NCBI GenBank assembly: GCA_030535455.1
Contig: JAUNJY010000004.1
Coordinates: 1-64,000, forward strand
Length of the DNA stretch: 64,000 nucleotides
Direction: 5' to 3'
Origin: a bacterium
GTDB taxonomy: Bacteria > Bacillota > Clostridia > Lachnospirales > Lachnospiraceae
The stretch's first letter is position 1. Each line of letters begins with the position of its first letter. Below are positions 25,653 through 34,015 of this stretch, piece after piece. The notes beneath the pieces are model-generated. The model was not told the DNA's origin. It made no database searches and saw only the letters and a program-made list of their open reading frames with translations. The position numbers and the translations under genes were made by a program.

Positions 25653-27170
25653 CTATTTACCAGCAATACGAAGCAATACAATACTGCATGGTGGAAGTGT
25701 AAGTGAAATCTCTTCTCCCTGGATTGAATAATCCATGAAATTTTGTTCCATAACTACATTTTCCTGGTCAAAAGTGTTATACGCATCCATAGCTCCAGCA
25801 AGTACTTTTGCTTCTATAATTTGGGCTCCCTTTGTTCCTTCCAGCATGACCTTTATATTTTCAGATGCATCTGTAGAAACATTACTCATCGTTACGTTAA
25901 TGGTTCCATCGCTGCTCTTTGATACGGTTTGAGTAATTTTCTCTACTTGCTCTTCTTTGACTGTTCCCACATTAGGATTTTCAGAAAGATAGGTATGCAG
26001 CAGTTCCGCATCTTGGTGATAGCGGTACATATGAAATGCATAATATGTTGGAGTTAATATCATTTGCTCGCCTTCTGTCAAAACAGATGATGCAAGAACG
26101 TTTACCATCTGAGCAATATTGGCCATACGGATTACCCTACAATTATGGTTAAAGATATCAAAGTTAATTGCAGCAACCATTGCATCACGCATTGTGTTCT
26201 GTTGATACAAGAAACCTGGATTTGTTCCTGGCTCTACATCATACCAGCAGCCCCATTCATCTATAACAAGACCTACTGTTTCCGGATCCGCGTATTTACT
26301 TATGATATTGGTATGCTTTTGAATTAATTCCTTCATATAATTTGTGTTGTACAATGTCTTGTAATATTCTGCAGTATCAAACTTTGTTGCACTGCCCTTT
26401 ACATCCCATTGTCCTGTTGGAATGGTGTAATAATGAAGAGAAATACCATCCATAAAGCAATGAAGATGCTCTGGTGCTTTATAACTGCAAGTCTTCATGA
26501 CTTCCTCTGTCCACTCATAATCATCCCCATTTGCACCACAGCAAATCTTTGCAATTGGAGCATCACTTTTATAATCTCTTACAAAAGTCTGATATCTTCG
26601 ATAAAGGTTTCCGTAATACTGAGGTGTCATATTGCCTCCACATCCCCAGCTCTCATTTCCAACACCAAAGAAATCAACTTTCCAGCTTTCCTCATGGCCA
26701 TTCTTTTTTCTTAAATTAGCCATTGGAGACTCTCCGTCAAATGTCATATATTCGATCCATTCATCCATTTCCTGAACTGTTCCAGATCCTACATTTCCAT
26801 TGACATATGTCTTACATCCTAATTGTTTACATAGCTCAAAAAACTCATGGGTTCCAAATGAATTATCTTCTACTGTCTTTCCCCAATTTATATTTACAAT
26901 CTTCTTTCTATTTTCTTTAGGACCAATTCCATCCTTCCAGTGATACGTGTCTGCAAAACAGCCGCCTGGCCAACGAAGGACTGGGACCTTCATTTCTTTT
27001 AATGCAGCAACCACGTCATTACGCATCCCATTGGTATTTGGTATCGTAGAATCTTCACCAACATAAATACCTTCATATATGCCTCTTCCAAGATGCTCTG
27101 CAAACTGTCCATAGAGCTCCGGGTTAATATGCCCCTCTGTCCTATTGCAATCAACAAATAATTTTGCCAT
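25653..27170 (-). CDS. abfA: GH51 alpha-L-arabinofuranosidase
   Basis: 505 residues, usual length, no signal peptide. TIM barrel followed by a C-terminal beta-sandwich. Marks: INPELYGQFAEHLGRGIYEGIYVG, VPVLRWPGGCFADTYHWKDGIGP, acid/base Glu in FGVGNESWGCGG (near 173), nucleophile Glu in LVIDEWGCWY (near 292). It removes terminal arabinofuranose from arabinan or arabinogalactan side-chain oligosaccharides inside the cell. AGGAGG stands 11 bases before the ATG. Co-transcribed with rhaBAD, which links arabinose side-chain removal to RG-I breakdown. Confidence 0.95.
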   Translation of the reverse strand: MAKLFVDCNRTEGHINPELYGQFAEHLGRGIYEGIYVGEDSTIPNTNGMRNDVVAALKEMKVPVLRWPGGCFADTYHWKDGIGPKENRKKIVNINWGKTVEDNSFGTHEFFELCKQLGCKTYVNGNVGSGTVQEMDEWIEYMTFDGESPMANLRKKNGHEESWKVDFFGVGNESWGCGGNMTPQYYGNLYRRYQTFVRDYKSDAPIAKICCGANGDDYEWTEEVMKTCSYKAPEHLHCFMDGISLHYYTIPTGQWDVKGSATKFDTAEYYKTLYNTNYMKELIQKHTNIISKYADPETVGLVIDEWGCWYDVEPGTNPGFLYQQNTMRDAMVAAINFDIFNHNCRVIRMANIAQMVNVLASSVLTEGEQMILTPTYYAFHMYRYHQDAELLHTYLSENPNVGTVKEEQVEKITQTVSKSSDGTINVTMSNVSTDASENIKVMLEGTKGAQIIEAKVLAGAMDAYNTFDQENVVMEQNFMDYSIQGEEISLTLPPCSIVLLRIAGK

Positions 27171-27228
27171 TGTATTTTTATCCTCCTATTATCTCCTAAC
27201 TACTCCTTAGAAGCACAATATTTTAGCT

Positions 27229-28053
27229 CTAATTTAAAAACTCTTCTGGCAACGTCACCTTGAAATCCTTTGCTAGATCACGGAAGTTATCTGATGTAAT
27301 AGTTTGTAATTTAACAGGACTCATAGAGAGTACTTTGACTAAAATCTCTGCTGATTTTTCTACAGTATGCGCTAAACCAAACGTTAAATCAAAATCCTTT
27401 CCTGAACAGAAGATGCCATGATGTGCCCAGATTGCCACATCATACTTTTTCATAAGTTTAGATGTAGCTACTGCAATGTCTCTTCCACCTGGAACCATCC
27501 AAGGCACTACACCAACACCATCTGGAAATACTACAGGACATTCTGTTGCCATTTCCCATAACTGTCTTGTAAATACTTCATCCTTTAATGGTAAAACAAA
27601 GGTAAGAGCAATTACATTGGTTGCATGACAGTGATAGATGACACGATGTTCACCGCCTGTAATTTCCTTTTTCACCTCATGGTTCATAAGGTGGCTTGGT
27701 AATTCACTTGTAGGTCTTGCACCATTTTCAAGCCCCCAGCAAATTTTATAATTTTCACCATTTTCATCTACCAGGACGATTCCTAGGCTATCTTTTGGGT
27801 TGGATAATACATTGCTAAAATATTTCCCTGATCCAGTTGCTACAAAATATTCTCCTGCTAGTCCTTTTACAGTTGTACCAATTGGATGCCATTCTCCTGT
27901 CAAATCAAGTTCTTCCTTGATTTCTTCTACTTCCTCTTCTTTTATGCGATATGTAAGGTTTCCACCGTTTCTCTCATGCCATCCCTGTAAAAAACCTTGA
28001 TCTGCCATATGGATAAAACCTTTCATAAAACCAGCTTCTAATACTTTCATCAT
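27229..28053 (-). CDS. rhaD: Rhamnulose-1-phosphate aldolase
   Basis: 274 residues, usual length. Class II aldolase that cleaves L-rhamnulose 1-phosphate into dihydroxyacetone phosphate and L-lactaldehyde. Zinc ligands are in YHCHATNVIAL and in AIWAHHGIFCSG; NGGNLTYRI and the phosphate-binding TGSGKYF are conserved. Two ATGs are adjacent; AGGAGG lies 5 or 8 bases upstream. It starts 11 bases after rhaA stops, in the order rhaB-rhaA-rhaD. Confidence 0.96.
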   Translation of the reverse strand: MMKVLEAGFMKGFIHMADQGFLQGWHERNGGNLTYRIKEEEVEEIKEELDLTGEWHPIGTTVKGLAGEYFVATGSGKYFSNVLSNPKDSLGIVLVDENGENYKICWGLENGARPTSELPSHLMNHEVKKEITGGEHRVIYHCHATNVIALTFVLPLKDEVFTRQLWEMATECPVVFPDGVGVVPWMVPGGRDIAVATSKLMKKYDVAIWAHHGIFCSGKDFDLTFGLAHTVEKSAEILVKVLSMSPVKLQTITSDNFRDLAKDFKVTLPEEFLN

Positions 28054-28064
28054 TCTGTCCTCCT

Positions 28065-29321
28065 CTATTTTCTCTTTGACAATACCTCTTGCTCGTATTT
28101 CTCAACCTCTTCATACCACTCTTCTCCGCAAGGGGCACCTGCATTTTTACAGAAGTAATCCCAAACATCGCCAAATGGATATGTCTTAACTTCTTCTTGC
28201 ATTACAAAAAGTTTTGTATTATTACCACTATCCTGTAACTCTTTTAAAGCTTCGTTTGGTGTTAATAAGGCATATAGCATTGCCTTTTGCATATTACGCA
28301 TTCCCAATGTCCATGCTGCAATACGATTGATTGATGCATCAAAGAAATCTAATGCTAACAATACTCTATCCATTGCATTATTTCTTACGATTTCTTTTGC
28401 AATTTCTCTTGTTTCATCATCAAATATTACAACATGGTCAGAGTCCCAGCGAACAGATCTGGTCACATGTAACGCAATCTTTTCATTAAATAACAGCATG
28501 GATGGAATTTTATCGGATACCACCTCGGTTGGATGATAATGTCCATTATCCATTAAGCTTAAAATGCCACTTTTTGATGCATAATTAATACAAAACTCTG
28601 CATTTCCAACTGTATAGGATTCTAAGCCAATTCCAAATACTTTTGATTCTAGCGCCACTAATACTTTTTCCTTGTCATATTCAATTCCAAGGATCTGGTC
28701 TAAGGAATCTTTAAATCTTGCTCTTGGTCCTAAACGGTCTGCAGGAATGTCTTTGTAACCATCTGGAATCCAGATATTCATGCAGCATGGAACCCCTGTT
28801 TCCTCTGCAAAATACTCTGCGATACGGATACATGCCTGTCCATGACGAATCCAAAATGCTCTGATTTCTTCATCTGGACTGGATAATGTAAACTTGCTTG
28901 CCTTAGGATGAGAAAAGAAAGTTGGATTGAAATCAATACCAAGACCTCTTTCCTTTGCATATTCTACCCATTTTTCAAAATGTTCTGGCTTTAATGCATC
29001 ACGGTCTGCCCATTCACCTTCTTTAAAAATTGCATAGGATGCATGAAGATTAATTTTATGTTTTCCTGGAACAAGGCTAAGTGCCTTGTCCATATCATTC
29101 ATCAGTTCTTCTGGATTTCTAGCCTTTCCTGGATAATTTCCTGTCGTCTGAATGCCTCCTGTTAAAGGTCCCTTCTGATCAAATCCAATAACATCATCTC
29201 CTTGCCAGCAATGCATGCTGATTGGGAATTTCATTAATTTTTCTATTGCCTGATCTGTATCCACGCCTAATTCCTGATATTTCTGTTTGGCATACTCATA
29301 TCTTTGTTCTACTGTTTCCAT
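28065..29321 (-). CDS. rhaA: L-rhamnose isomerase
   Basis: 418 residues, usual length. Converts L-rhamnose to L-rhamnulose with a divalent metal. FPISMHCWQGDDVIGFD, TTGNYPGKARNPEEL, INLHASYA, the metal-binding run LESKVFGIGLESYTVGNAEFCINYA, LMDNGHYHPTEVVSDKIPSML and VTRSVRWDSDHVV are all diagnostic. The ATG of METVEQRYE is chosen since GGGAGG lies 6 bases upstream; the frame extends 20 codons further without a site, running into rhaB. It lies 11 bases after rhaB. Confidence 0.97.
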   Translation of the reverse strand: METVEQRYEYAKQKYQELGVDTDQAIEKLMKFPISMHCWQGDDVIGFDQKGPLTGGIQTTGNYPGKARNPEELMNDMDKALSLVPGKHKINLHASYAIFKEGEWADRDALKPEHFEKWVEYAKERGLGIDFNPTFFSHPKASKFTLSSPDEEIRAFWIRHGQACIRIAEYFAEETGVPCCMNIWIPDGYKDIPADRLGPRARFKDSLDQILGIEYDKEKVLVALESKVFGIGLESYTVGNAEFCINYASKSGILSLMDNGHYHPTEVVSDKIPSMLLFNEKIALHVTRSVRWDSDHVVIFDDETREIAKEIVRNNAMDRVLLALDFFDASINRIAAWTLGMRNMQKAMLYALLTPNEALKELQDSGNNTKLFVMQEEVKTYPFGDVWDYFCKNAGAPCGEEWYEEVEKYEQEVLSKRK

Positions 29322-29332
29322 TGTAATCCTCC

Positions 29333-30736
29333 CTATTGTTCTGCTATGTATTCTTTTATATGAAAGGAATTTGCTATGCATCTTCTAAATTCCTCTACTG
29401 ACGACATTTCATTGCTATATAACATTTGTACCATGAGATTTCCAATTGCCGTTGCTTCCGAAGGTCCTGCATATACCCTTTTCTTTGTTGCATTTGCCGT
29501 TAATTGGTTAAGGTATGCTGCATTAGATCCGCCTCCAATTACATGGATTGCCTCATACTGTTTTTTCTGTACAGACTCCAGCTTCTCTGCCGCAACCTTA
29601 TAACATTGGGCAAGACTTTGATAAATGACTGCAGCCAGTTCTCCCACTGTTTCAGGTACCTGCTGATTGTTTTCCCGACAATACTCTTTTATCTCTGTAA
29701 TCATACTTTTTGGAGCAAAGAAGCGATTATCATTACAATCTACGATGGAAGTAATCTTTGCCTCTTTGGCATATTCACAAAGAGTTGCAAAATCGTATTG
29801 ATTATGAAGTTCTTTTCTAAGTGATTGAATCATCCATAATCCCATAATATTTCTTAAATAACGGAAACGATAAGCATAGCCTCCTTCGTTGGTAAAGTTG
29901 CTCTCTCTGCTAGCCTCACTACAGTCTGCCTGCTTTAATTCTGTACCAAATAAAGACCATGTTCCTGAACTTATGTAGATAAAGTCTTTCTTATCCGTTG
30001 GGACTGCCAATACTGCTGAAGCTGTATCATGGCTTGTACATTGCAGCACCTTGAGATCAAATCCAACTTCATTCTTTATTTCTTCTTTTAATTCTCCAAC
30101 TACGGTACCTGGCATGGTAACTTCACCAAATAACTCTCGTTTCAATCCCAGTGTCTCAATAATCTCCGTATCCCAATCTTTCGTGTCTGCATTTATAAGC
30201 TGGGTCGTAGAAGCATCAGTGTATTCCGTTTTCATTACTCCTGTCAGATAATAATTGAGGTAATCCGGCATCATAAGCAAATGTTTGGCTTTTTCCAGTA
30301 CTTCCTGATTTTGCTCCTTTTGTGCCACTAATTGATAAATCGTATTAAATGGTTGATACTGAATTCCTGTTCTTTTGTATAGATCCTCTTCTTTTATTTT
30401 CTCAACTACCTTCTGCTTTATATGTTCGGTTCGTTTGTCACGATATCCATATACTGGTTCAATCACATCGCCGTTTTCATCCAGTAGCACATAATCTACG
30501 CCCCAAGTGTCAATTCCCATAGAACAAGGAATTTTTCCAGCTTCACTGCATTTTTTCATTCCATTTATTATTTCTTTTCGAAGACTGACAATATCCCAAC
30601 ATAATGTACCGTCAATCTCCTTCATTCCATTTTCAAATCGATAGATTTCCTCTGTCTGCATCTTTCCTTGTTCCATCCAGCCAAGTATATGTCTCCCACT
30701 GGATGCTCCAATATCGACTGCTAGATAATACTGCAT
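29333..30736 (-). CDS. rhaB: Rhamnulokinase
   Basis: 467 residues. FGGY-family kinase that phosphorylates L-rhamnulose at O1. N-terminal phosphate loop LAVDIGASSGRHILG, MGIDTWGVDYVLLDENG, QYQPFNTIYQL, the ATP-binding IYISSGTWSLFGTEL and VIGGGSNAAYLNQLTANATKK. The start is the ATG with AGAGGG 7 bases upstream; the frame extends further but no site is there. First gene of the rhaBAD-abfA operon; a -10 box lies about 40 bases upstream. Confidence 0.96.
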   Translation of the reverse strand: MQYYLAVDIGASSGRHILGWMEQGKMQTEEIYRFENGMKEIDGTLCWDIVSLRKEIINGMKKCSEAGKIPCSMGIDTWGVDYVLLDENGDVIEPVYGYRDKRTEHIKQKVVEKIKEEDLYKRTGIQYQPFNTIYQLVAQKEQNQEVLEKAKHLLMMPDYLNYYLTGVMKTEYTDASTTQLINADTKDWDTEIIETLGLKRELFGEVTMPGTVVGELKEEIKNEVGFDLKVLQCTSHDTASAVLAVPTDKKDFIYISSGTWSLFGTELKQADCSEASRESNFTNEGGYAYRFRYLRNIMGLWMIQSLRKELHNQYDFATLCEYAKEAKITSIVDCNDNRFFAPKSMITEIKEYCRENNQQVPETVGELAAVIYQSLAQCYKVAAEKLESVQKKQYEAIHVIGGGSNAAYLNQLTANATKKRVYAGPSEATAIGNLMVQMLYSNEMSSVEEFRRCIANSFHIKEYIAEQ

Positions 30737-30773
30737 CTCACAACCCTCTTTCCACTTTTTTCTATCTATTGTC

Positions 30774-30779
30774 ATTATA
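30774..30779 (-). promoter_or_regulatory. Candidate -10 box of the rhaBAD operon
   Basis: TATAAT on the minus strand about 37 bases before the rhaB ATG, again without a recognisable -35, in the divergent region shared with the second AraC gene. This fits activator-dependent expression. Confidence 0.45.
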
Positions 30780-30887
30780 AAGTATTCTTTGTCATATTTT
30801 TATAACGTGGTTTGCATTTTTTAAGGACTTTATTTGCACACTTAAAAATGTTAAAATATGGTTAGTTTTAAAAATGGAGGTGTACGA

Positions 30888-31871
30888 ATGAATGAAGAAC
30901 TTCTAAATCACTTAATGCCAATTACGGCAGAAGAGCAAGAAATTCTATCTGGAAAAACACAGATAAAAAAAGAACGGTATACGACAGATAAGCAATTTAT
31001 CATTGATAGCAAGAAAATGTTACATAAAGGCGACCTTATTGATATCCGCCCACATACAAGATTTATTCACTTCCCAAAACACAAGCATAACTATGTAGAA
31101 ATAATTTATATGTGCCAAGGGTCTACTACACATATTATCAATGGAACAGAAACTATTTTATTAGAAGAAGGAAATCTATTATTTTTAAATCAAAATGCAA
31201 CGCAGGAAATTCTTCCGGCAAAAGAAAAGGACCTTGCCGTTAACTTCATTGTCCTGCCTGAATTTTTCGATCATCCATTCTCTATGATTGACGAGAACAC
31301 CATTCTTCATGATTTTTTAATTAGCACCTTGCAAAAAGAAATATCCCCGATTAGTTATCTGCATTTTGATGTAAAAGACATCCTTCCAATTCAAAATTTG
31401 GTTGAGAACTTAATCTGGTCAATTTTAAATAATGATTCCAATAAGCAAAGCATCCGTCAGACTACCATGGGACTTTTATTTATGAATTTAACCAATCATT
31501 TGGAAGCTCTTCAAAGCAGACCAACTGCAAATCATCTGCAGCTTCTTGTGATCGACGCCATGCGTTATATTGAGGAAAACTACCGAAATGGAAGTTTGGA
31601 AGAATTTGCGGCTCAAAAGCGGCTGCCTACCTATCAAATCAGTCGTTACCTAAAGAAACAAACCGGCCAGTCTTTTAAACAGCTTTTACAAAAGAAACGG
31701 CTAAATCAGGCAACCTACTTACTCACTCATTCCAATATGACATTGGAAAATATTATCTCGTCTATTGGTTACAATAACAGCAGCTACTTCTATAATCTTT
31801 TTCGAGACACTTATTACGTGACGCCGAAAGAATATCGGTGTAACCGTAACCTTGCAACGTCAGACAGGTAA
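30888..31871 (+). CDS. AraC family transcriptional regulator, candidate rhamnose activator
   Basis: 327 residues. N-terminal cupin sensor (about 55-150; FIHFPKHKHNYVEIIYMCQG with the paired His, GNLLFLNQNATQEI). C-terminal AraC domain (about 225-320; EEFAAQKRLPTYQISRYLKKQTGQSFKQLLQKKRLNQATYLL and IISSIGYNNSSYFYNLFRDTYYVTPKEYR). The start is the ATG 6 bases after GGAGGT. Divergent from rhaB by 151 bases, so it most likely activates rhaBAD-abfA in response to rhamnose; inferred from position. Confidence 0.92.
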   Translation: MNEELLNHLMPITAEEQEILSGKTQIKKERYTTDKQFIIDSKKMLHKGDLIDIRPHTRFIHFPKHKHNYVEIIYMCQGSTTHIINGTETILLEEGNLLFLNQNATQEILPAKEKDLAVNFIVLPEFFDHPFSMIDENTILHDFLISTLQKEISPISYLHFDVKDILPIQNLVENLIWSILNNDSNKQSIRQTTMGLLFMNLTNHLEALQSRPTANHLQLLVIDAMRYIEENYRNGSLEEFAAQKRLPTYQISRYLKKQTGQSFKQLLQKKRLNQATYLLTHSNMTLENIISSIGYNNSSYFYNLFRDTYYVTPKEYRCNRNLATSDR

Positions 31872-31873
31872 AC

Positions 31874-31919
31874 AAAAAGGCACTGAATTCTCTTATAACA
31901 GAGATTCAATGCCTTTTTT
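31874..31919. terminator. Bidirectional terminator between AraC and GntR genes
   Basis: Imperfect long stem (GGCACTGAATTCTC with GAGATTCAATGCC) with A/T runs on both sides. It overlaps the last codons of the GntR gene, whose stop lies in the loop side. Confidence 0.75.
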
Positions 31920-32573
31920 CGTTATATTATGAATTGTATTAAGAATATGCTGATGGCCAAGTTCCTCTGCCTTGTCTCCATCGCGCTTCCTGATTGCCTC
32001 TAAAATTGCATTATGTTCCACACTACAGCAAATTGCACGTTCATCACTGCTTAGTGTTTCCTTGCGAAGCCTTGCAACGTAATGATGAAAATCTACTAAC
32101 ACATGATTTAACATCCTGCTATTGCTTGCCGCATAAATTACATCATGAAACCGATCATCTAATTCAACTAACTGATCATAATGCTTCTTCTTTGCATGGA
32201 AATCAAATAGATATTGGATTTCCTCTAATGCCTCAATCTGGCTATCTGTTATATTCTCACATGCAAGTCGTGCGCATAATCCTTCAAGATAGGATCTAAT
32301 TATGTAAATATCTTTCATATCTTTTAATGATAAGCCGGTAACTACTGCACTCTTATTTGGTACAATCTTTACAAGCCCCTCTAACTCAAGCTGCCTAAGC
32401 GCTTCTCTTACGGGAGTCCTGCTTACCCCTAATTCAGTAGCAATCGCTTTTTCTTTTAACTCTTCATTTATTTTATATTTCCCGGATAAAATATCCTCAC
32501 GGATGCGATGAAACACACGTCCTCGCAGTGAATACTTATCAGTCGTCTCTTGATCTATCCCTAACCCGTTCAA
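31893..32573 (-). CDS. GntR family regulator, FadR/FCD subfamily
   Basis: 226 residues. N-terminal winged helix (about 18-80; LKEKAIATELGVSRTPVREALRQLELEGLVKIVPNKSAVVTGL). C-terminal all-helical FCD domain with the metal-binding Asp/His set: LDDRFHDVIYAASNS, SVEHNAILEAI, LGHQHIL. FCD regulators usually bind organic acids. It starts at TTG: AGGAGG stands 7 bases upstream and no ATG fits. Downstream of the citrate synthase and isocitrate dehydrogenase genes on the same strand, so control of those genes by a tri- or dicarboxylate is the simplest reading; a fitting palindrome lies in the citrate synthase promoter. Confidence 0.9.
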   Translation of the reverse strand: MNGLGIDQETTDKYSLRGRVFHRIREDILSGKYKINEELKEKAIATELGVSRTPVREALRQLELEGLVKIVPNKSAVVTGLSLKDMKDIYIIRSYLEGLCARLACENITDSQIEALEEIQYLFDFHAKKKHYDQLVELDDRFHDVIYAASNSRMLNHVLVDFHHYVARLRKETLSSDERAICCSVEHNAILEAIRKRDGDKAEELGHQHILNTIHNITKKGIESLL

Positions 32574-32604
32574 GGACTTTCCTCCTATCCATTATCGTTT
32601 ACCG

Positions 32605-32647
32605 CCGACAGTAAAGAAATCCGTAACTTTAATTTATTTACTGTCGG
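32605..32647 (-). promoter_or_regulatory. Inverted repeat in the GntR gene leader
   Basis: Perfect 11-bp inverted repeat CCGACAGTAAA / TTTACTGTCGG separated by 21 bases, 32 bases upstream of the GntR start. No T-run follows. It could be a leader stem-loop or a split binding site; not identified. Confidence 0.4.
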
Positions 32648-32762
32648 GATGAACGAAAGCGAAAAATAATCTAACATATTATTGGACTTACGTCCTGTTT
32701 CATTGTTGCATAAGTTTTGACGCTTGTCTAATAAGTTATTTTATAAGTTGTATTAGTCTATC

Positions 32763-33926
32763 TTATAGACCTGCAATTGTCTCCATAATGTAGTCAGCAA
32801 ATTCAGCACCTGTTGCACCAGTATCTCTGCCTGTCATTACAAGTTTTTTCTCAGTTACCGTACAGATATCTAGTGCTTGATATAGTTTATCTGCTTGTTC
32901 TTGATAACCAATATGGGATAATAACATTGCTCCTGCTCGAATTACAGAGCATGGATCTGCATAGATATCTCTTCCTTCTTTTACCATACGAGGTGCAGAA
33001 CCATGGATTGCTTCAAACATGGCATATTTCTTACCAAGGTTGGCAGAACCTGCAGTACCAACGCCACCTTGTAATTCTGCTGCTTCATCAGTAATGATAT
33101 CACCATATAAGTTAGGTAATACAACTACTTGGAAGTCTCTTCTTCTTGCTTCATCTAAAAGTTTTGCTGTCATAATATCAATATACCAGTCATCTGCTGC
33201 AATGCCTTCATACTCAGCTGCAATTCTGTAGAATGTATCAAGGAACTTACCGTCTGTCGTCTTTATGATATTCGCTTTTGTAACTGCAGTTACTCTAGTT
33301 TTTCCATTTGCTTTTGCATATTCAAAAGCCGCACGGATGATACGGTCACAGCCTTCACTTGTTGCAATTGTAAAGTCAATTCCAAGATCTTCTGAAACAT
33401 TTACGCCTTCTTTACCAGCAGCATATCCGCCTTCTGTATTTTCTCTGTAGAATGTCCAGTCAATGCCTTGCTCTGGAATTCGTACTGGACGAACATTTGC
33501 AAATAAATCAAGTTCTTTTCTCATTGCAACATTAGCAGATTCAACGTTTGGCCATTCATCCCCTTTTCTAGGAGTTGTTGTAGGTCCTTTTAAAATTACG
33601 TCACAAGCTTTTAATTCTGCTAATACATCATCAGGAATAGCTTTCATTTCAGCAGCACGACGCTCAATTGTAAGGCCATCAATCTTCTTAAATTCCACTT
33701 TTCCATTTTTCATTTCATCTGCTAAAAGGTATTCTAATACTCTTTGAGCCTGAGAAGTAATTGCTGGTCCAATACCATCACCGCCACAAACACCGATTAC
33801 AATCTTTTCAAGAGCTTTATAATCTACAAAACCACCTTGTGCCTTCATTTCTTCCACTCTCTTAAGTTGTTTTTCTAATAATGCACCAAAGTGTTCTTTG
33901 GCAGCTTCGATTTGTTGTTGATACAT
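32763..33926 (-). CDS. NAD-type isocitrate / isopropylmalate dehydrogenase family protein
   Basis: 387 residues. Beta-decarboxylating dehydrogenase: VIGVCGGDGIGPAITSQA, ILKGPTTTPRKGDEWPNVESANVAMRKELDLFANVRPVR, YRENTEGGYAAG, TKANIIKTTDGKFLDTF, the metal-binding Asp pair in VVVLPNLYGDIITDEAAEL and IHGSAPRMV. The N-terminal 40 residues are an extra helical segment. The context (citrate synthase just upstream, no leucine genes) favours isocitrate as substrate, yielding 2-oxoglutarate for glutamate. GGAGG lies 7 bases before the ATG. No aconitase gene is nearby. Confidence 0.9.
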   Translation of the reverse strand: MYQQQIEAAKEHFGALLEKQLKRVEEMKAQGGFVDYKALEKIVIGVCGGDGIGPAITSQAQRVLEYLLADEMKNGKVEFKKIDGLTIERRAAEMKAIPDDVLAELKACDVILKGPTTTPRKGDEWPNVESANVAMRKELDLFANVRPVRIPEQGIDWTFYRENTEGGYAAGKEGVNVSEDLGIDFTIATSEGCDRIIRAAFEYAKANGKTRVTAVTKANIIKTTDGKFLDTFYRIAAEYEGIAADDWYIDIMTAKLLDEARRRDFQVVVLPNLYGDIITDEAAELQGGVGTAGSANLGKKYAMFEAIHGSAPRMVKEGRDIYADPCSVIRAGAMLLSHIGYQEQADKLYQALDICTVTEKKLVMTGRDTGATGAEFADYIMETIAGL

Positions 33927-34015
33927 CTTGTTACCTCCATTATTTTCGTCTTATATATTTTCACTATGTACTGGCACTCATGCCTCACATAAGTGTAACA
34001 CAACTATCTCAATTA

